DNA of 64,000 nt, from the NCBI RefSeq assembly GCF_014646695.1, contig NZ_BMNT01000010.1, forward strand, positions 126,756-190,755, given 5' to 3'. Positions 43,652-51,711 of this stretch are shown in pieces; within the stretch, counting starts at the first letter, position 1, and every line of letters starts with the position of its first letter. The position numbers were made by a program, and so were the translations under genes. The notes under the pieces are model-generated. The model was not told where the DNA came from. It did not search any database and saw only the letters and a list, made by a program, of their open reading frames with translations. The stretch comes from Sphaerisporangium melleum. GTDB lineage: Bacteria > Actinomycetota > Actinomycetes > Streptosporangiales > Streptosporangiaceae.

Positions 43652-44992
43652 TCAGAGGGACGGGCGCTGGGTCTGCAGCCGCCAGAGGGCGCCGCAGCAG
43701 CCGAGGATGAGGAACATCACGTTGGTGATCATCGGGAAGCTGAAGGCGTCGAAGGTGCCGAAGCCGAAGATGGCGACGGCCACCGAGGCCGCGAAGCACT
43801 GCGCCAGGTGGCGGGTCTCCTCGTCGGCGGCCGCGCGGCGGGCGCCCCGGGCCAGCAGCCAGCCGGTGGCCAGGAAGACAAGGAGCGCGCCCACGCCGAT
43901 CAGGCCGGTCTCCAGCGCCGACATCAGGTACTGGTTGTCGATGACGCGGTACATGCGCGGCAGGTAGGTCGCGAAGCCCTGGCCGAACAGCGGGCGTTGG
44001 GAGACCGCCGCGACGACGGCGTCGTAGTCGCCGGTGCGGGTGGTGGAGTTCTCGTCCGATCCGATGACCGAGATCAGGTTGAGCACGGTGCCGATGAGGC
44101 CGGGGATCATCAGCCGCATCAGGATGGAGGCGGCGCCGCCGATGAGCAGCGCGCGCAGCCGCCACTCCGAGGGCCAGGTGGGCAGCAGCACGACCAGGAC
44201 GACGAACAGGCCGAGGATGGCCGAGCGGGAGACGCTCATGGGCAGCGTGCCGGCGATGAGCGCCACCATCCACCAGCGCTTGCGCCGCTGTTCGGGGATG
44301 CGGCAGTAGATCGCTCCATGCAGGGCCAGCGGCAGGACGGCGGCCAGCACGACGCCGAGCTCGATGGGGTGGGTGGCGGTGCCGGACGGCCGGAAGAAGC
44401 CCTCGCGCTCGAACAGGACCGCTGAGCCCTTCTCCACCAGACCGGGCAGCGCCATGTACTGGGTGACCTCGATGCCGGTGAAGAACTGGACCATCGCGAT
44501 GAACGCCGGGAAGGACGCGCCCAGCACGATGCGGTGGCGCAGGGTCTCCAGGCGGTCCATGGTGTTCACGCCGTCGGCGGTGACCAGGGCGATGCCCGCC
44601 CAGCCGGCGACCAGCACCAGGCCGAGGTCGGCGGCGTTCACCTCGTCGGCCGACAGCGGCCGGGTCGTGGCCGCGATGTAGCTCGCCAGCACCGACAGGC
44701 CGAGGAAGACGATGACGAGGCGTACCGGCTGCTTGCCTCTGATCGGCGTCCAGCGCGGCGACAGGGTGGACAGCAGGTACCACACCAGTAGCAGCACGGC
44801 GACCATGGACGAGGGCGAGCCGGCGCCGCCCAGGGGGCCGACGACGTACCTGGCCGGCATGACGAACAGGACGATCAGGAAGAACGTGATGATCGTTACC
44901 GGGTCGACGCGGGCTTTCGGCAGCCTCGGGGTGCGTACCGGCCGGCCCGCGGGACGGTGGGCGGGTGCGGCGGCCTCCGAGGTGCTCGTCAC
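43652..44992 (-). CDS. wzy: O-antigen polymerase/ligase-like membrane protein (Wzy)
   Basis: A 446-residue protein with about 11 hydrophobic segments, including SPSSMVAVLLLVWYLLS, ALIAGTLPMSVSRSAILGLFVVLVVL and the large periplasmic-type loop FSVIGS/RTGDYDAVVAAVSQRPLFGQGFATYLPRMYRVIDNQYLM typical of the Wzy_C/O-antigen ligase family. It would polymerise the repeat units flipped by the Wzx at 26369. Its last about 50 codons are duplicated as a relic at 41481. The GTG/ATG region overlaps the Wzz-like gene by 4 nt. Confidence 0.85.
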   Translation of the reverse strand: MTSTSEAAAPAHRPAGRPVRTPRLPKARVDPVTIITFFLIVLFVMPARYVVGPLGGAGSPSSMVAVLLLVWYLLSTLSPRWTPIRGKQPVRLVIVFLGLSVLASYIAATTRPLSADEVNAADLGLVLVAGWAGIALVTADGVNTMDRLETLRHRIVLGASFPAFIAMVQFFTGIEVTQYMALPGLVEKGSAVLFEREGFFRPSGTATHPIELGVVLAAVLPLALHGAIYCRIPEQRRKRWWMVALIAGTLPMSVSRSAILGLFVVLVVLLPTWPSEWRLRALLIGGAASILMRLMIPGLIGTVLNLISVIGSDENSTTRTGDYDAVVAAVSQRPLFGQGFATYLPRMYRVIDNQYLMSALETGLIGVGALLVFLATGWLLARGARRAAADEETRHLAQCFAASVAVAIFGFGTFDAFSFPMITNVMFLILGCCGALWRLQTQRPSL

Positions 44993-46122
44993 CGCCCCGG
45001 CCTGGTCGGGTCGAACACGACGTACGGCTCGTCGTCGGCGTCACCGGGGGCGGACGAGGGACGCGGACGCTGGTGGGGTGCGGTCACGTCCGACGAGGGG
45101 TCGGCGGCGCGGCGGGACGAACCGCGGGATCGCGGGCCGGAGGCCGTGCCGCGTGCGGCGGAGGCGCCGCGCGGACGATCGCTCTCGTCGGTCCACACGT
45201 ACAGGTCTTCCTGGGGCGCCGATAAGGGAGCGGTGTACCCGCCGTCGCCGTCGCCCTTGTCCGCCCACGGGTCGCGCGGCTCGCCCTGAGACGGGTTCTT
45301 GGCCGGGGACGGCCCGGAGCCGGGCCGCCGGTCGTACCCCTTGGACTCGGGCGGGTCGAACGGCCGCGGGGATCGGGCGGGCGGGCGGCTGCGCGGCAGG
45401 CCACCGCTGGGACGCACCGTGGCGCCGCCGCCGGAGCGCGGGAGGCGCTGCTGCTGGTGCGCAGCCGGCGCCTGCCCACCAGGGCGGGGTGCGCCGTGGT
45501 CGGCGGGCTGGGCGAGCCGCCGCCGCTTCTGCGCGAGCGACTCCAGAAACAGCGGGACGCCCAGCGTCACCAGCATGCCGCCCGCGAAGATGATCACCAG
45601 CATGCGGATCTTCTTCTCGGGGGTGAGCTCGGCCTCCTCGGTGGAGGTCACCAGCTCGGCCCGGATGGTGGCGTCCGGCAGGATCGACGACTTGCGCTGC
45701 ATCTCGGTCAGCCGCTGCTGGCTGAGGGTGGCGAGCGTCTCCATCGTCGCCTGGGCGATCTTGGGATCGGGCCCGGTGGCGGTGATGTCGAGCAGCGGGC
45801 CGCGTGAGTCCTGCGCGAGGCCGACGGTGTACTCCGCGGTATTGCCCTTGTCCTTGAGCATCTGCAGCGTGCGCTCGTCGCTCATGCCCCGCGAGATCAC
45901 CTCGGCGGTGATCGTCAGAGAGGCGTCGAAGGCCAGCCAGGGATTGCCGCCGACCGGCTGCGAGCCCTTCCTGGACGACAGGAAGACCACCGTCGCCTTG
46001 GACTCGTACTGCCAGGGGATGGCGAAGAACGCCCCGACGGTCGCGATGATGGTCACCGCCAGCAACGCGACCGTCACTGGCCATCGCCGCAGCAGCGCGC
46101 GCAGCGAATCAAGCAGGTCCAT
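44989..46122 (-). CDS. Chain-length determinant (Wzz)-like protein with long disordered tail
   Basis: A 377-residue protein. It has a first transmembrane helix (about 16-35, VTVALLAVTIIATVGAFFAI), an extracytoplasmic helical domain (YESKATVVFLSSRKG, LAFDASLTITAEV, ATMETLATLSQQRL) and a second helix (about 175-195). Beyond about 205 comes a 170-residue Arg/Pro/Gly-rich tail with no fold. No Walker motifs, so it lacks the tyrosine-kinase part of Gram-positive BY-kinases. The start ATG 46122 has AAGGGA 5 nt upstream. Works with the adjacent Wzy to set polymer length. Confidence 0.82.
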   Translation of the reverse strand: MDLLDSLRALLRRWPVTVALLAVTIIATVGAFFAIPWQYESKATVVFLSSRKGSQPVGGNPWLAFDASLTITAEVISRGMSDERTLQMLKDKGNTAEYTVGLAQDSRGPLLDITATGPDPKIAQATMETLATLSQQRLTEMQRKSSILPDATIRAELVTSTEEAELTPEKKIRMLVIIFAGGMLVTLGVPLFLESLAQKRRRLAQPADHGAPRPGGQAPAAHQQQRLPRSGGGATVRPSGGLPRSRPPARSPRPFDPPESKGYDRRPGSGPSPAKNPSQGEPRDPWADKGDGDGGYTAPLSAPQEDLYVWTDESDRPRGASAARGTASGPRSRGSSRRAADPSSDVTAPHQRPRPSSAPGDADDEPYVVFDPTRPGR

Positions 46123-46292
46123 AGTGTCCCTTCACCCCTGCCCGGCCGGCCATGTCGACCATTCCCACCCCGCCGAGTCGCCCAGATAGGACGCGCGAGC
46201 ACCTCGGCACGTTGTCATCCGCTCTCAAGTGTTTCCTCTGAGTGCCTTCTTTACCAGGCCCGCCCCAAAACTCCGTACGCCTGTGCCACGAT

Positions 46293-46985
46293 GTGTCGGT
46301 GCGAAGGCGAGTGGTTGCGCGGTACTGCTGCCTGGCGCTGATCTTGCTGGTCGCCGCCTGCGCGGTGTTCTGGGTGCGATATAGGTCACCTCTTTACCAG
46401 AGTTCGGTGACGGTGGCGTTCGTCACCAAGACCAACCACTTCCAGGGCGAGGTGTACGACCACTTCACCGACAACCACATCTACATGGCGCTGGCCACGG
46501 CACGCTATTTCGACAATCCGGGCACCAAGCAGCGGCTCCGCGCCATGGGGGGCACGGCGCTGTTCCAGTTCCAGGTGGCGCACTGGGGCAACGAGGAGCT
46601 GCCGGTGTACGGCCAGCCGTACGCGAACCTGCAGGCGCTTTCTGACGACCCCGACGAGGCCAAGGTCACGCTGGACCTCGCGCTCAAGCTGCTGGACAAG
46701 AAGCTCGAGAACCTCCAGACCTCGGCGGGCGCGAACGGCCGCGTGATGATCAAGTGGGAGCCGCTCGGCGACGTCATCGGGCCCGTGCGGCAGTCGCTCC
46801 AGCGGGGCCGGTCGATGGCCGGCATCGCGCTCATGGTGCTGCTGGCGTCGGTGGCCGTCGCCTTCGCGACACGAGACCGCGGCGCCGACCAGCACAGGCC
46901 GCAGCCGGGACGTCCCACGAGGGCGACGGCCGGGCCGCCCCGGCGGTCGCGCCCGCCCCGGGTCGGGGCGGGAACCACCATCTGA
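46293..46985 (+). CDS. Second Wzz-like membrane protein (short)
   Basis: A protein of about 230 residues with an N-terminal membrane helix (CCLALILLVAACAVFWV), a soluble region (FVTKTNHFQGEVYDHFTDNHIYMALATARYF) and a second helix (MAGIALMVLLASVAVAFA), followed by a basic tail. This two-helix topology fits the chain-length determinant group, but the sequence is divergent. Start GTG 46293 or 46299; a weak CACGAT hexamer lies 6 nt before 46299. It is divergent from the other Wzz-like gene, with a beta-helix lipoprotein downstream. Confidence 0.65.
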   Translation: MSVRRRVVARYCCLALILLVAACAVFWVRYRSPLYQSSVTVAFVTKTNHFQGEVYDHFTDNHIYMALATARYFDNPGTKQRLRAMGGTALFQFQVAHWGNEELPVYGQPYANLQALSDDPDEAKVTLDLALKLLDKKLENLQTSAGANGRVMIKWEPLGDVIGPVRQSLQRGRSMAGIALMVLLASVAVAFATRDRGADQHRPQPGRPTRATAGPPRRSRPPRVGAGTTI

Positions 46986-47075
46986 CCCTCCGCACCGGCG
47001 AGATCCGGCACAGCACCACGCTCCCGGCGAGCCCGTTGTGGAGCGTTCCGCGAGACCTACGACCTGGAGTGTTGC

Positions 47076-48026
47076 GTGTCCGCTACGCCGTCGCGCCGGT
47101 ACGTCCTGCTCGCCGTGTCCCTCGCGCTCGCCGGCGCGGCCGGCGCGGGCTGCTCCGGCACCGGCTCGGGCGGTGACGGGCGCGAGCCGGTGCCGGCCCA
47201 GACCCGCCAGCCGGACCCGCGGCCCTCCTCCGGGCCGGAGACGCGTCCCTCCCCGGAGCCCGGCGACGGCTTCCCCTCGGCCGCCACCACGGGGGTGCGG
47301 CCGGGCACGCCGTTGCGCAAGGTGGGCGAGGTGACCGTGCTCAAGCCGGGCGCGGTGGTGGAGAACCTCGAGGTCCACGGCAAGCTCAACATCAAGGCGA
47401 ACAACGTGACCGTGCGCAACGTCCGGGTGATCGGCGAGGGCGACTGGTCGGTCATCCAGGCCGACGGCGCGTCCGGCGCGGTGATCGAGGACTGCGAGAT
47501 CTCCGGGAACGGGGTGGTCAAGGCACAGTGGGGGGTGCTGAACCAGGGCGGGGACATCACGGTGCGCCGGGCGAACATCCACACGGTGTCCAACTCCGTG
47601 GGCACCGACCACGGGCTCATCGAGGACTCCTACATGCACGACTTCAAGGAGTACCCCGGCGACCACGTGACCGGCCCGCAGGTCAACGGGTCGCCGCGCA
47701 AGGGCCTGTCGCTGACCATCCGGCACAACACGATCTTCAACCAGATCTCGCAGACGTCGGCGATCTCGATCTACCAGGACTTCAGCCGCGCGCACGACGT
47801 GCTCATCGAGGGCAACCTGCTGGGCGGCGGCGGCTACACGATCTACGGCGGGGCGGGGAAGTTCGGCACGGCGACCGGCATCCGGATCGTCCGCAACGTC
47901 TTCACCCGCCGGCTGTTCCCCAAGGGCGGCTTCTGGGGGCCACTGACGTACTTCGACGACAAGGGCAAGGGCAACCGGTTCGAGGACAACGTCTGGGAGG
48001 ACTCCAAGAAGCCGGTCCTGCCCTGA
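47076..48026 (+). CDS. Right-handed beta-helix protein, secreted or lipoprotein
   Basis: A 316-residue exported protein: signal sequence ending AGAGCSG (possible lipobox), a Pro/Ser-rich linker to about residue 75, then a beta-helix of repeated strands (VTVLKPGAVVENLEV, NVTVRNVRVIGEG, GAVIEDCEISGNG, DITVRRANIHTVSN, DHGLIEDSYMHD) to the end. It is collinear with the helix domain of the 601-residue protein at 12921 (also IEDSY-HD, SGNE/GNRFEDNVWED), so the two are paralogs. The start GTG 47076 has GGAG 6 nt upstream. A role in binding or trimming the polysaccharide is inferred. Confidence 0.85.
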   Translation: MSATPSRRYVLLAVSLALAGAAGAGCSGTGSGGDGREPVPAQTRQPDPRPSSGPETRPSPEPGDGFPSAATTGVRPGTPLRKVGEVTVLKPGAVVENLEVHGKLNIKANNVTVRNVRVIGEGDWSVIQADGASGAVIEDCEISGNGVVKAQWGVLNQGGDITVRRANIHTVSNSVGTDHGLIEDSYMHDFKEYPGDHVTGPQVNGSPRKGLSLTIRHNTIFNQISQTSAISIYQDFSRAHDVLIEGNLLGGGGYTIYGGAGKFGTATGIRIVRNVFTRRLFPKGGFWGPLTYFDDKGKGNRFEDNVWEDSKKPVLP

Positions 48027-48055
48027 CCCCGGCTCCCGCCGGCCCGTCGTGGTGT

Positions 48056-48090
48056 CCGGGACGGATACGGCGCGCGATGACCGTCCCCGG
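48056..48090. terminator. Hairpin between convergent genes
   Basis: CCGGGACGG (48056-48064) pairs with CCGTCCCCGG (48081-48090) with one bulged base and a 16-nt loop, 30 nt after the beta-helix gene. Confidence 0.45.
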
Positions 48091-48247
48091 CGCCCTGACC
48101 GCTCCGGAACCTCCAGCCGCCCGGCCGGGGTCGGTGGTCCCGGCATCCGCTCCCCGATGGGCACGCCCACCCGGCGCGTGAGGAGCCCCGCCAGGCTCCC
48201 GGTCTCGGGAGAAGACGCCCCGGAGTACGCGGACGGGCGGCGGGCGG

Positions 48248-49288
48248 TCATGTCGCGATCGGGGAGTAGGCGTCCTTGAGCAGCAGGCGCGGCTCGCCCG
48301 ACCCGTCGGCGGGCACCTGCCACACGTCCGAGCTGTCGTCACGCAGCCTGCTGTACATGACCGTGCGGTCGTCGAGCCAGGCCGCCTGGTCGTCCACGTT
48401 CGCGGGCTCGGCCAGCGCGGTCTCGCGCCCGGAGCGCAGGTCGAGCACGTACAGCCGCCACGGGTCGGAGGAGTCGCCCATCCGCTTCTTGTAGACGACG
48501 CGGGCGCCGTCCGGGGACAGCGAGGGGCACTCGGCGTTCTCCCGCAGCACGCGCATCCGCCGCGTGGTGAAGTCGCCCTGCACCAGGTACGTCTTGCCGG
48601 CGCTCGCGGCCGTGGCGTAGAAGCGGTCGTCGTCGGCGGCGAAGGTGACACCCCAGTAGTTCAGGTCGACCGCCCGGTAGGGGCGCCCGTCCTTCTCCAG
48701 GGTGAACTCCTCCAGGCTCTTGACCAGCGTGCCGGTGCGGGTGTCCAGGATGCCGGCCCGGGTGGAGAAGCCGACGCTCAGGTAGGAGTCGCCGGCCACG
48801 AAGAACGTCCAGGCGGCCATGCGCCCGCTCGCCGAGACCCGCGCCCGGCTCGGGATGCCGGACAGCGGGATCCTCCGCACCTCGCGCAGGCGCCGGTCGA
48901 GCACGATGGCCTCGGAGCTGGTGGTGAGGCCGGTGTCGACGCGCAGGCACAGCCCGGTGCCGGCCGCGGCGGCGAACCGCTTGCAGTGCAGGCCCGTGGA
49001 CCGCGGCACGCCGCCGTCGCCCGGCTCGACCACGATCACCTGGCCGCTTTCGGAGCCGGGCCCGGCCCGTACGACCATCAGCTCGCCGGTGGGCAGGGCC
49101 GTCAGGGGCGGGGCGCCGGCCTGCGACGCTCCGGCGGCGGGCGGCGCGCCCGTGGCCTGCGGCGGGGCGGGCGGCGCCGCCTGTGCCCGGGCGCGCAGCA
49201 CGTACACGGTGCCGACCGTGCCGGCCAGCACGACCGCGACCGCGAGGATCGCGACCCTGGCCCGCACCGGCAGGGTGGACAGGCTCAT
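48248..49288 (-). CDS. Membrane-anchored TolB-like beta-propeller protein
   Basis: A 346-residue protein with one N-terminal helix (VAILAVAVVLAGTVGTVYVL), a Pro/Ala linker, then propeller blades with the TolB-type rhythm (CPSLSPDGARVVYKKRMGDSSDPWRLYVLDLRSGRETAL, and AAWLDDRTVMYSRL). Such proteins act as extracytoplasmic scaffolds; ligand unknown. Its start overlaps the stop of the acetyltransferase gene by 4 nt, so they are one operon in the polysaccharide arm. Confidence 0.75.
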   Translation of the reverse strand: MSLSTLPVRARVAILAVAVVLAGTVGTVYVLRARAQAAPPAPPQATGAPPAAGASQAGAPPLTALPTGELMVVRAGPGSESGQVIVVEPGDGGVPRSTGLHCKRFAAAAGTGLCLRVDTGLTTSSEAIVLDRRLREVRRIPLSGIPSRARVSASGRMAAWTFFVAGDSYLSVGFSTRAGILDTRTGTLVKSLEEFTLEKDGRPYRAVDLNYWGVTFAADDDRFYATAASAGKTYLVQGDFTTRRMRVLRENAECPSLSPDGARVVYKKRMGDSSDPWRLYVLDLRSGRETALAEPANVDDQAAWLDDRTVMYSRLRDDSSDVWQVPADGSGEPRLLLKDAYSPIAT

Positions 49289-49887
49289 GACGGCTCACCG
49301 GGAGCCAGCAGGCCGTCCCGCTCGGTGTAGAGCTCCTCGGTGCGTGGGCAGCGCCATCGGCCGGGGGCCTCCTCGCGGAGGGTGACACCCGCCCGGCCCA
49401 CCCAGCCGGCGCGCCGCGCCGGATTGCCGGCGACGAGCGCGAAGTCGGGCACGTCCCTGGTCACCACGGCCCCGGCGGCGACCAGCGCGTACCGGCCGAT
49501 CGTGCGCCCGGCGAGGATCACCGCGCGGGCGCCGACCGACGCGTTCTCCCGCACGACGACGCCCTCGGCGCTCCAGTCGCCGTCGCGCTTGAGCGCGCCG
49601 CCGACGTCGGTGGAGCGGGGGTAGACGTCGTTGGTCAGCACGGCGGCCGGGCCGATGAAGACGCCGTCCTCCAGCACCGCCGGCTCGTACACCAGCGCGT
49701 AGTTCTGCAGCTTCACCCGGTCGCCGATCCGCACGCCCGGCCCGACGTACGCGCCGCGCCCGAGGATGCACTGCTCGCCCAGCAGGGCGTCCTCGCGTAC
49801 CTGGGCGAGGTGCCAGACCACGGTGCCCGCACCGATCTTGGCGGTCGGATCGACGTCGGCGGTGGGCGCGATTCGCGGTTCGGTCAT
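49285..49887 (-). CDS. WlbB/QdtC-like sugar N-acetyltransferase (left-handed beta-helix)
   Basis: A 200-residue hexapeptide-repeat acetyltransferase: ADVDPTAKIGAGTVVWHLAQV, CILGRGAYVGPGVRIGDRVKLQNYALVYEPAVLEDGVFIGPAAVLTNDVYPRS, and VVVRENASVGARAVILAGRTIGRYALVAAGAVVTRDVP. This closely follows WlbB and QdtC, which acetylate the 3-amino group of nucleotide sugars. The catalytic His-type position is in VWHLAQV. A GGGAG precedes the ATG by about 6 nt. Probable partner of the DegT aminotransferase at 28515 on the other arm. Confidence 0.85.
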   Translation of the reverse strand: MTEPRIAPTADVDPTAKIGAGTVVWHLAQVREDALLGEQCILGRGAYVGPGVRIGDRVKLQNYALVYEPAVLEDGVFIGPAAVLTNDVYPRSTDVGGALKRDGDWSAEGVVVRENASVGARAVILAGRTIGRYALVAAGAVVTRDVPDFALVAGNPARRAGWVGRAGVTLREEAPGRWRCPRTEELYTERDGLLAPGEPS

Positions 49888-49908
49888 CGGAGACTCCCAT
49901 TGCGGGTG

Positions 49909-49922
49909 GATACTTCGGAACT
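49909..49922 (+). promoter_or_regulatory. Possible -10 hexamer of a leaderless promoter (glycosyltransferase at 49923)
   Basis: GATACT at 49909-49914, then 8 nt, then ATG 49923; no Shine-Dalgarno. Confidence 0.35.
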
Positions 49923-50930
49923 ATGCCAAGCGCGAGTGTCATCATCCCGGCCCACAACGAGGCGCGGGTCATCGGCCGGCTTCTCACTCGCCTGCTGGCC
50001 GAGGCGGCCCCGGGCGAGTTCGACGTGGTGGTGGTGGCCAACGGTTGCGATGACGACACCGCCGGCGTGGCACGCGGGTTCGGCGTGCGGGTGGTCGAGA
50101 CGCCGGTGCCGTCCAAGCGCGAGGCGCTGCGCCTCGGCGACCAGGCGGCGAGCAGCCACCCGCGGGTGTACGTGGACGCCGACGTCGAGCTGGGCACGGC
50201 CGATCTGCGGGCCCTGCGCGACGCGCTGGCGGACGACGGCGTGGCCGCGCATGGGACCGCTCCAACGACCGCTCCAACGGCCGCTCCGGCGAACACCCCG
50301 GCGGTCGCCCCGAACGCTCCAGGGCTCGCTCAGAACGCCCCAGAGGCCGCCCCGGAGGCTTCGGTGACCGCGCAGGACGCCTCCGGGAACGTTCCCGCCC
50401 GCGTGGCCACGCCGCTCGCGGCGGCCCCGGAGCGGGCGCTGGTGCTGCGCGACCGTCCCTGGCCGGTGCGCGCCTACTACGCCGTCTGGAGCCGGCTGCC
50501 GGCCGTCCGGGAGGGGCTGTTCGGCCGGGGCGTGATCGCGGTGTCCGAGCAGGGCAACCGCCGCCTCATGGACCTGCCCCCGGTCATGGGCGACGACCTC
50601 GCGGCCTCGCTGGCGTTCGCGCCGGGCGAGCGGCGCGTGGTGCGCGAGGCGCGTGCGGTGATCCACCCGCCGCGCACGCTCGGCGACCTGCTGCGCCGCC
50701 GGGTGCGCGCCGTGACCGTGGTGGCCGAGATCGAGCAGGGCCCGATGAGCGGCCAGGAGGCCCGTACGGGCCCGCGGGACCTGCTGGCCATCGCCAGGCG
50801 CGCGCCGTGGCTGCTGCCGCACCTGGCGGTGTTCCTGACCATCACGCTGGTGGCCCGGGCACGCGCGCGCCGCGCCGTACGGGCCGGGGACTACACGACG
50901 TGGCTGCGCGACGAGAGCAGCCGCGACTGA
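49923..50930 (+). CDS. Glycosyltransferase family 2 with an Ala/Pro-rich insertion
   Basis: A 335-residue GT-A glycosyltransferase. The nucleotide-sugar half has SVIIPAHNEARVIGRLL, VVVVANGCDDDTAGVARG and the metal DxD-like region YVDADVELGT. At about residues 112-170 a low-complexity Ala/Pro/Asn/Thr insertion (APTTAPTAAPANTPAVAP...) breaks the domain between DDGV and the acceptor region. The C-terminal half holds DLPPVMGDDLAASLAF and a hydrophobic end segment. The insertion is probably a disordered loop outside the core. No neighbouring gene overlaps it. Confidence 0.82.
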   Translation: MPSASVIIPAHNEARVIGRLLTRLLAEAAPGEFDVVVVANGCDDDTAGVARGFGVRVVETPVPSKREALRLGDQAASSHPRVYVDADVELGTADLRALRDALADDGVAAHGTAPTTAPTAAPANTPAVAPNAPGLAQNAPEAAPEASVTAQDASGNVPARVATPLAAAPERALVLRDRPWPVRAYYAVWSRLPAVREGLFGRGVIAVSEQGNRRLMDLPPVMGDDLAASLAFAPGERRVVREARAVIHPPRTLGDLLRRRVRAVTVVAEIEQGPMSGQEARTGPRDLLAIARRAPWLLPHLAVFLTITLVARARARRAVRAGDYTTWLRDESSRD

Positions 50931-50952
50931 CGCGGACGCCGAGCGGGGGGTC

Positions 50953-51711
50953 TCACGCCCTCGTGCGGGCCTGGACGTACTCTTTCACCACCATCCAGGC
51001 GAACCGCGTGTTGGTCGACAGATAGCGCGGCCCGAGCCGCAGCGGCTCCTGCAGGAAGCGGTACAGCCACTCGGCGCCGAGCCGCTGCCACAGCGTGGGG
51101 GCCCGGCGCACCTTGCCCGCCAGCACGTCGAACGAGCCGCCGACGCCGTGGATCACCCCGGCGTTGATCTCCTCGGCGAACCGCGCGAGGAAGATCTCCT
51201 TCTTCGGGGAGGTCATGCCGAGGAACAGCAGGTCGGGCTTGGCCTCGCCGATGCGCGCGGCGACCTCGGCCGCCTGCTCGTCGGTGAAGTAGCCGTCGCG
51301 GGCCCCGGCCACCTCCAGCCCCGGATAGCGGTGGCGCACCTCGGCGACCACGCGTTCCAGCACCTCCGGCCGGGCCCCGAGGAAGTACGCCCGGTAGGAG
51401 CGGCGCGCGCCCTCGGCCATCAGCTCGGTGAACAGGTCGATGCCGGCCACCCGCTCGGGCAGCGGGTGGCCGAGCAGCCGGGAGGCCCACACGACGGCCT
51501 GCCCGTCGGCGAGGACCAGGTCGCAGGAGGTCACCGAGTCGCGCAGCAGGGCGTCCTCGCGCATGTGCACGGCCTTGGCGGCGTTCACCACGCCGATGGT
51601 GAGGTTCTCGCGGTTCTCGACGGCCGCCACGCACCGGGCGACGGCCTGCTCCATGGTGAAGGCGTCCAGGGACACCCCGAGGATGTCCCGGCGCGGCGCC
51701 GTGGTGCTCAC
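50953..51711 (-). CDS. WecG/TagA/CpsF-family glycosyltransferase (GT26)
   Basis: A 252-residue enzyme that transfers N-acetylmannosamine-type residues to lipid-linked carriers in known relatives. Family motifs: VVNAAKAVHMREDALLRD, DLVLADGQAVVWASRLLG, RVAGIDLF, YFLGARPEVLERVV, LLFLGMTSPKKEIFLA and GVGGSFDVLAGKVRRAP. The start is GTG 51711, which overlaps the upstream stop by 4 nt. It probably adds the second sugar to the primed lipid. Confidence 0.88.
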   Translation of the reverse strand: MSTTAPRRDILGVSLDAFTMEQAVARCVAAVENRENLTIGVVNAAKAVHMREDALLRDSVTSCDLVLADGQAVVWASRLLGHPLPERVAGIDLFTELMAEGARRSYRAYFLGARPEVLERVVAEVRHRYPGLEVAGARDGYFTDEQAAEVAARIGEAKPDLLFLGMTSPKKEIFLARFAEEINAGVIHGVGGSFDVLAGKVRRAPTLWQRLGAEWLYRFLQEPLRLGPRYLSTNTRFAWMVVKEYVQARTRA

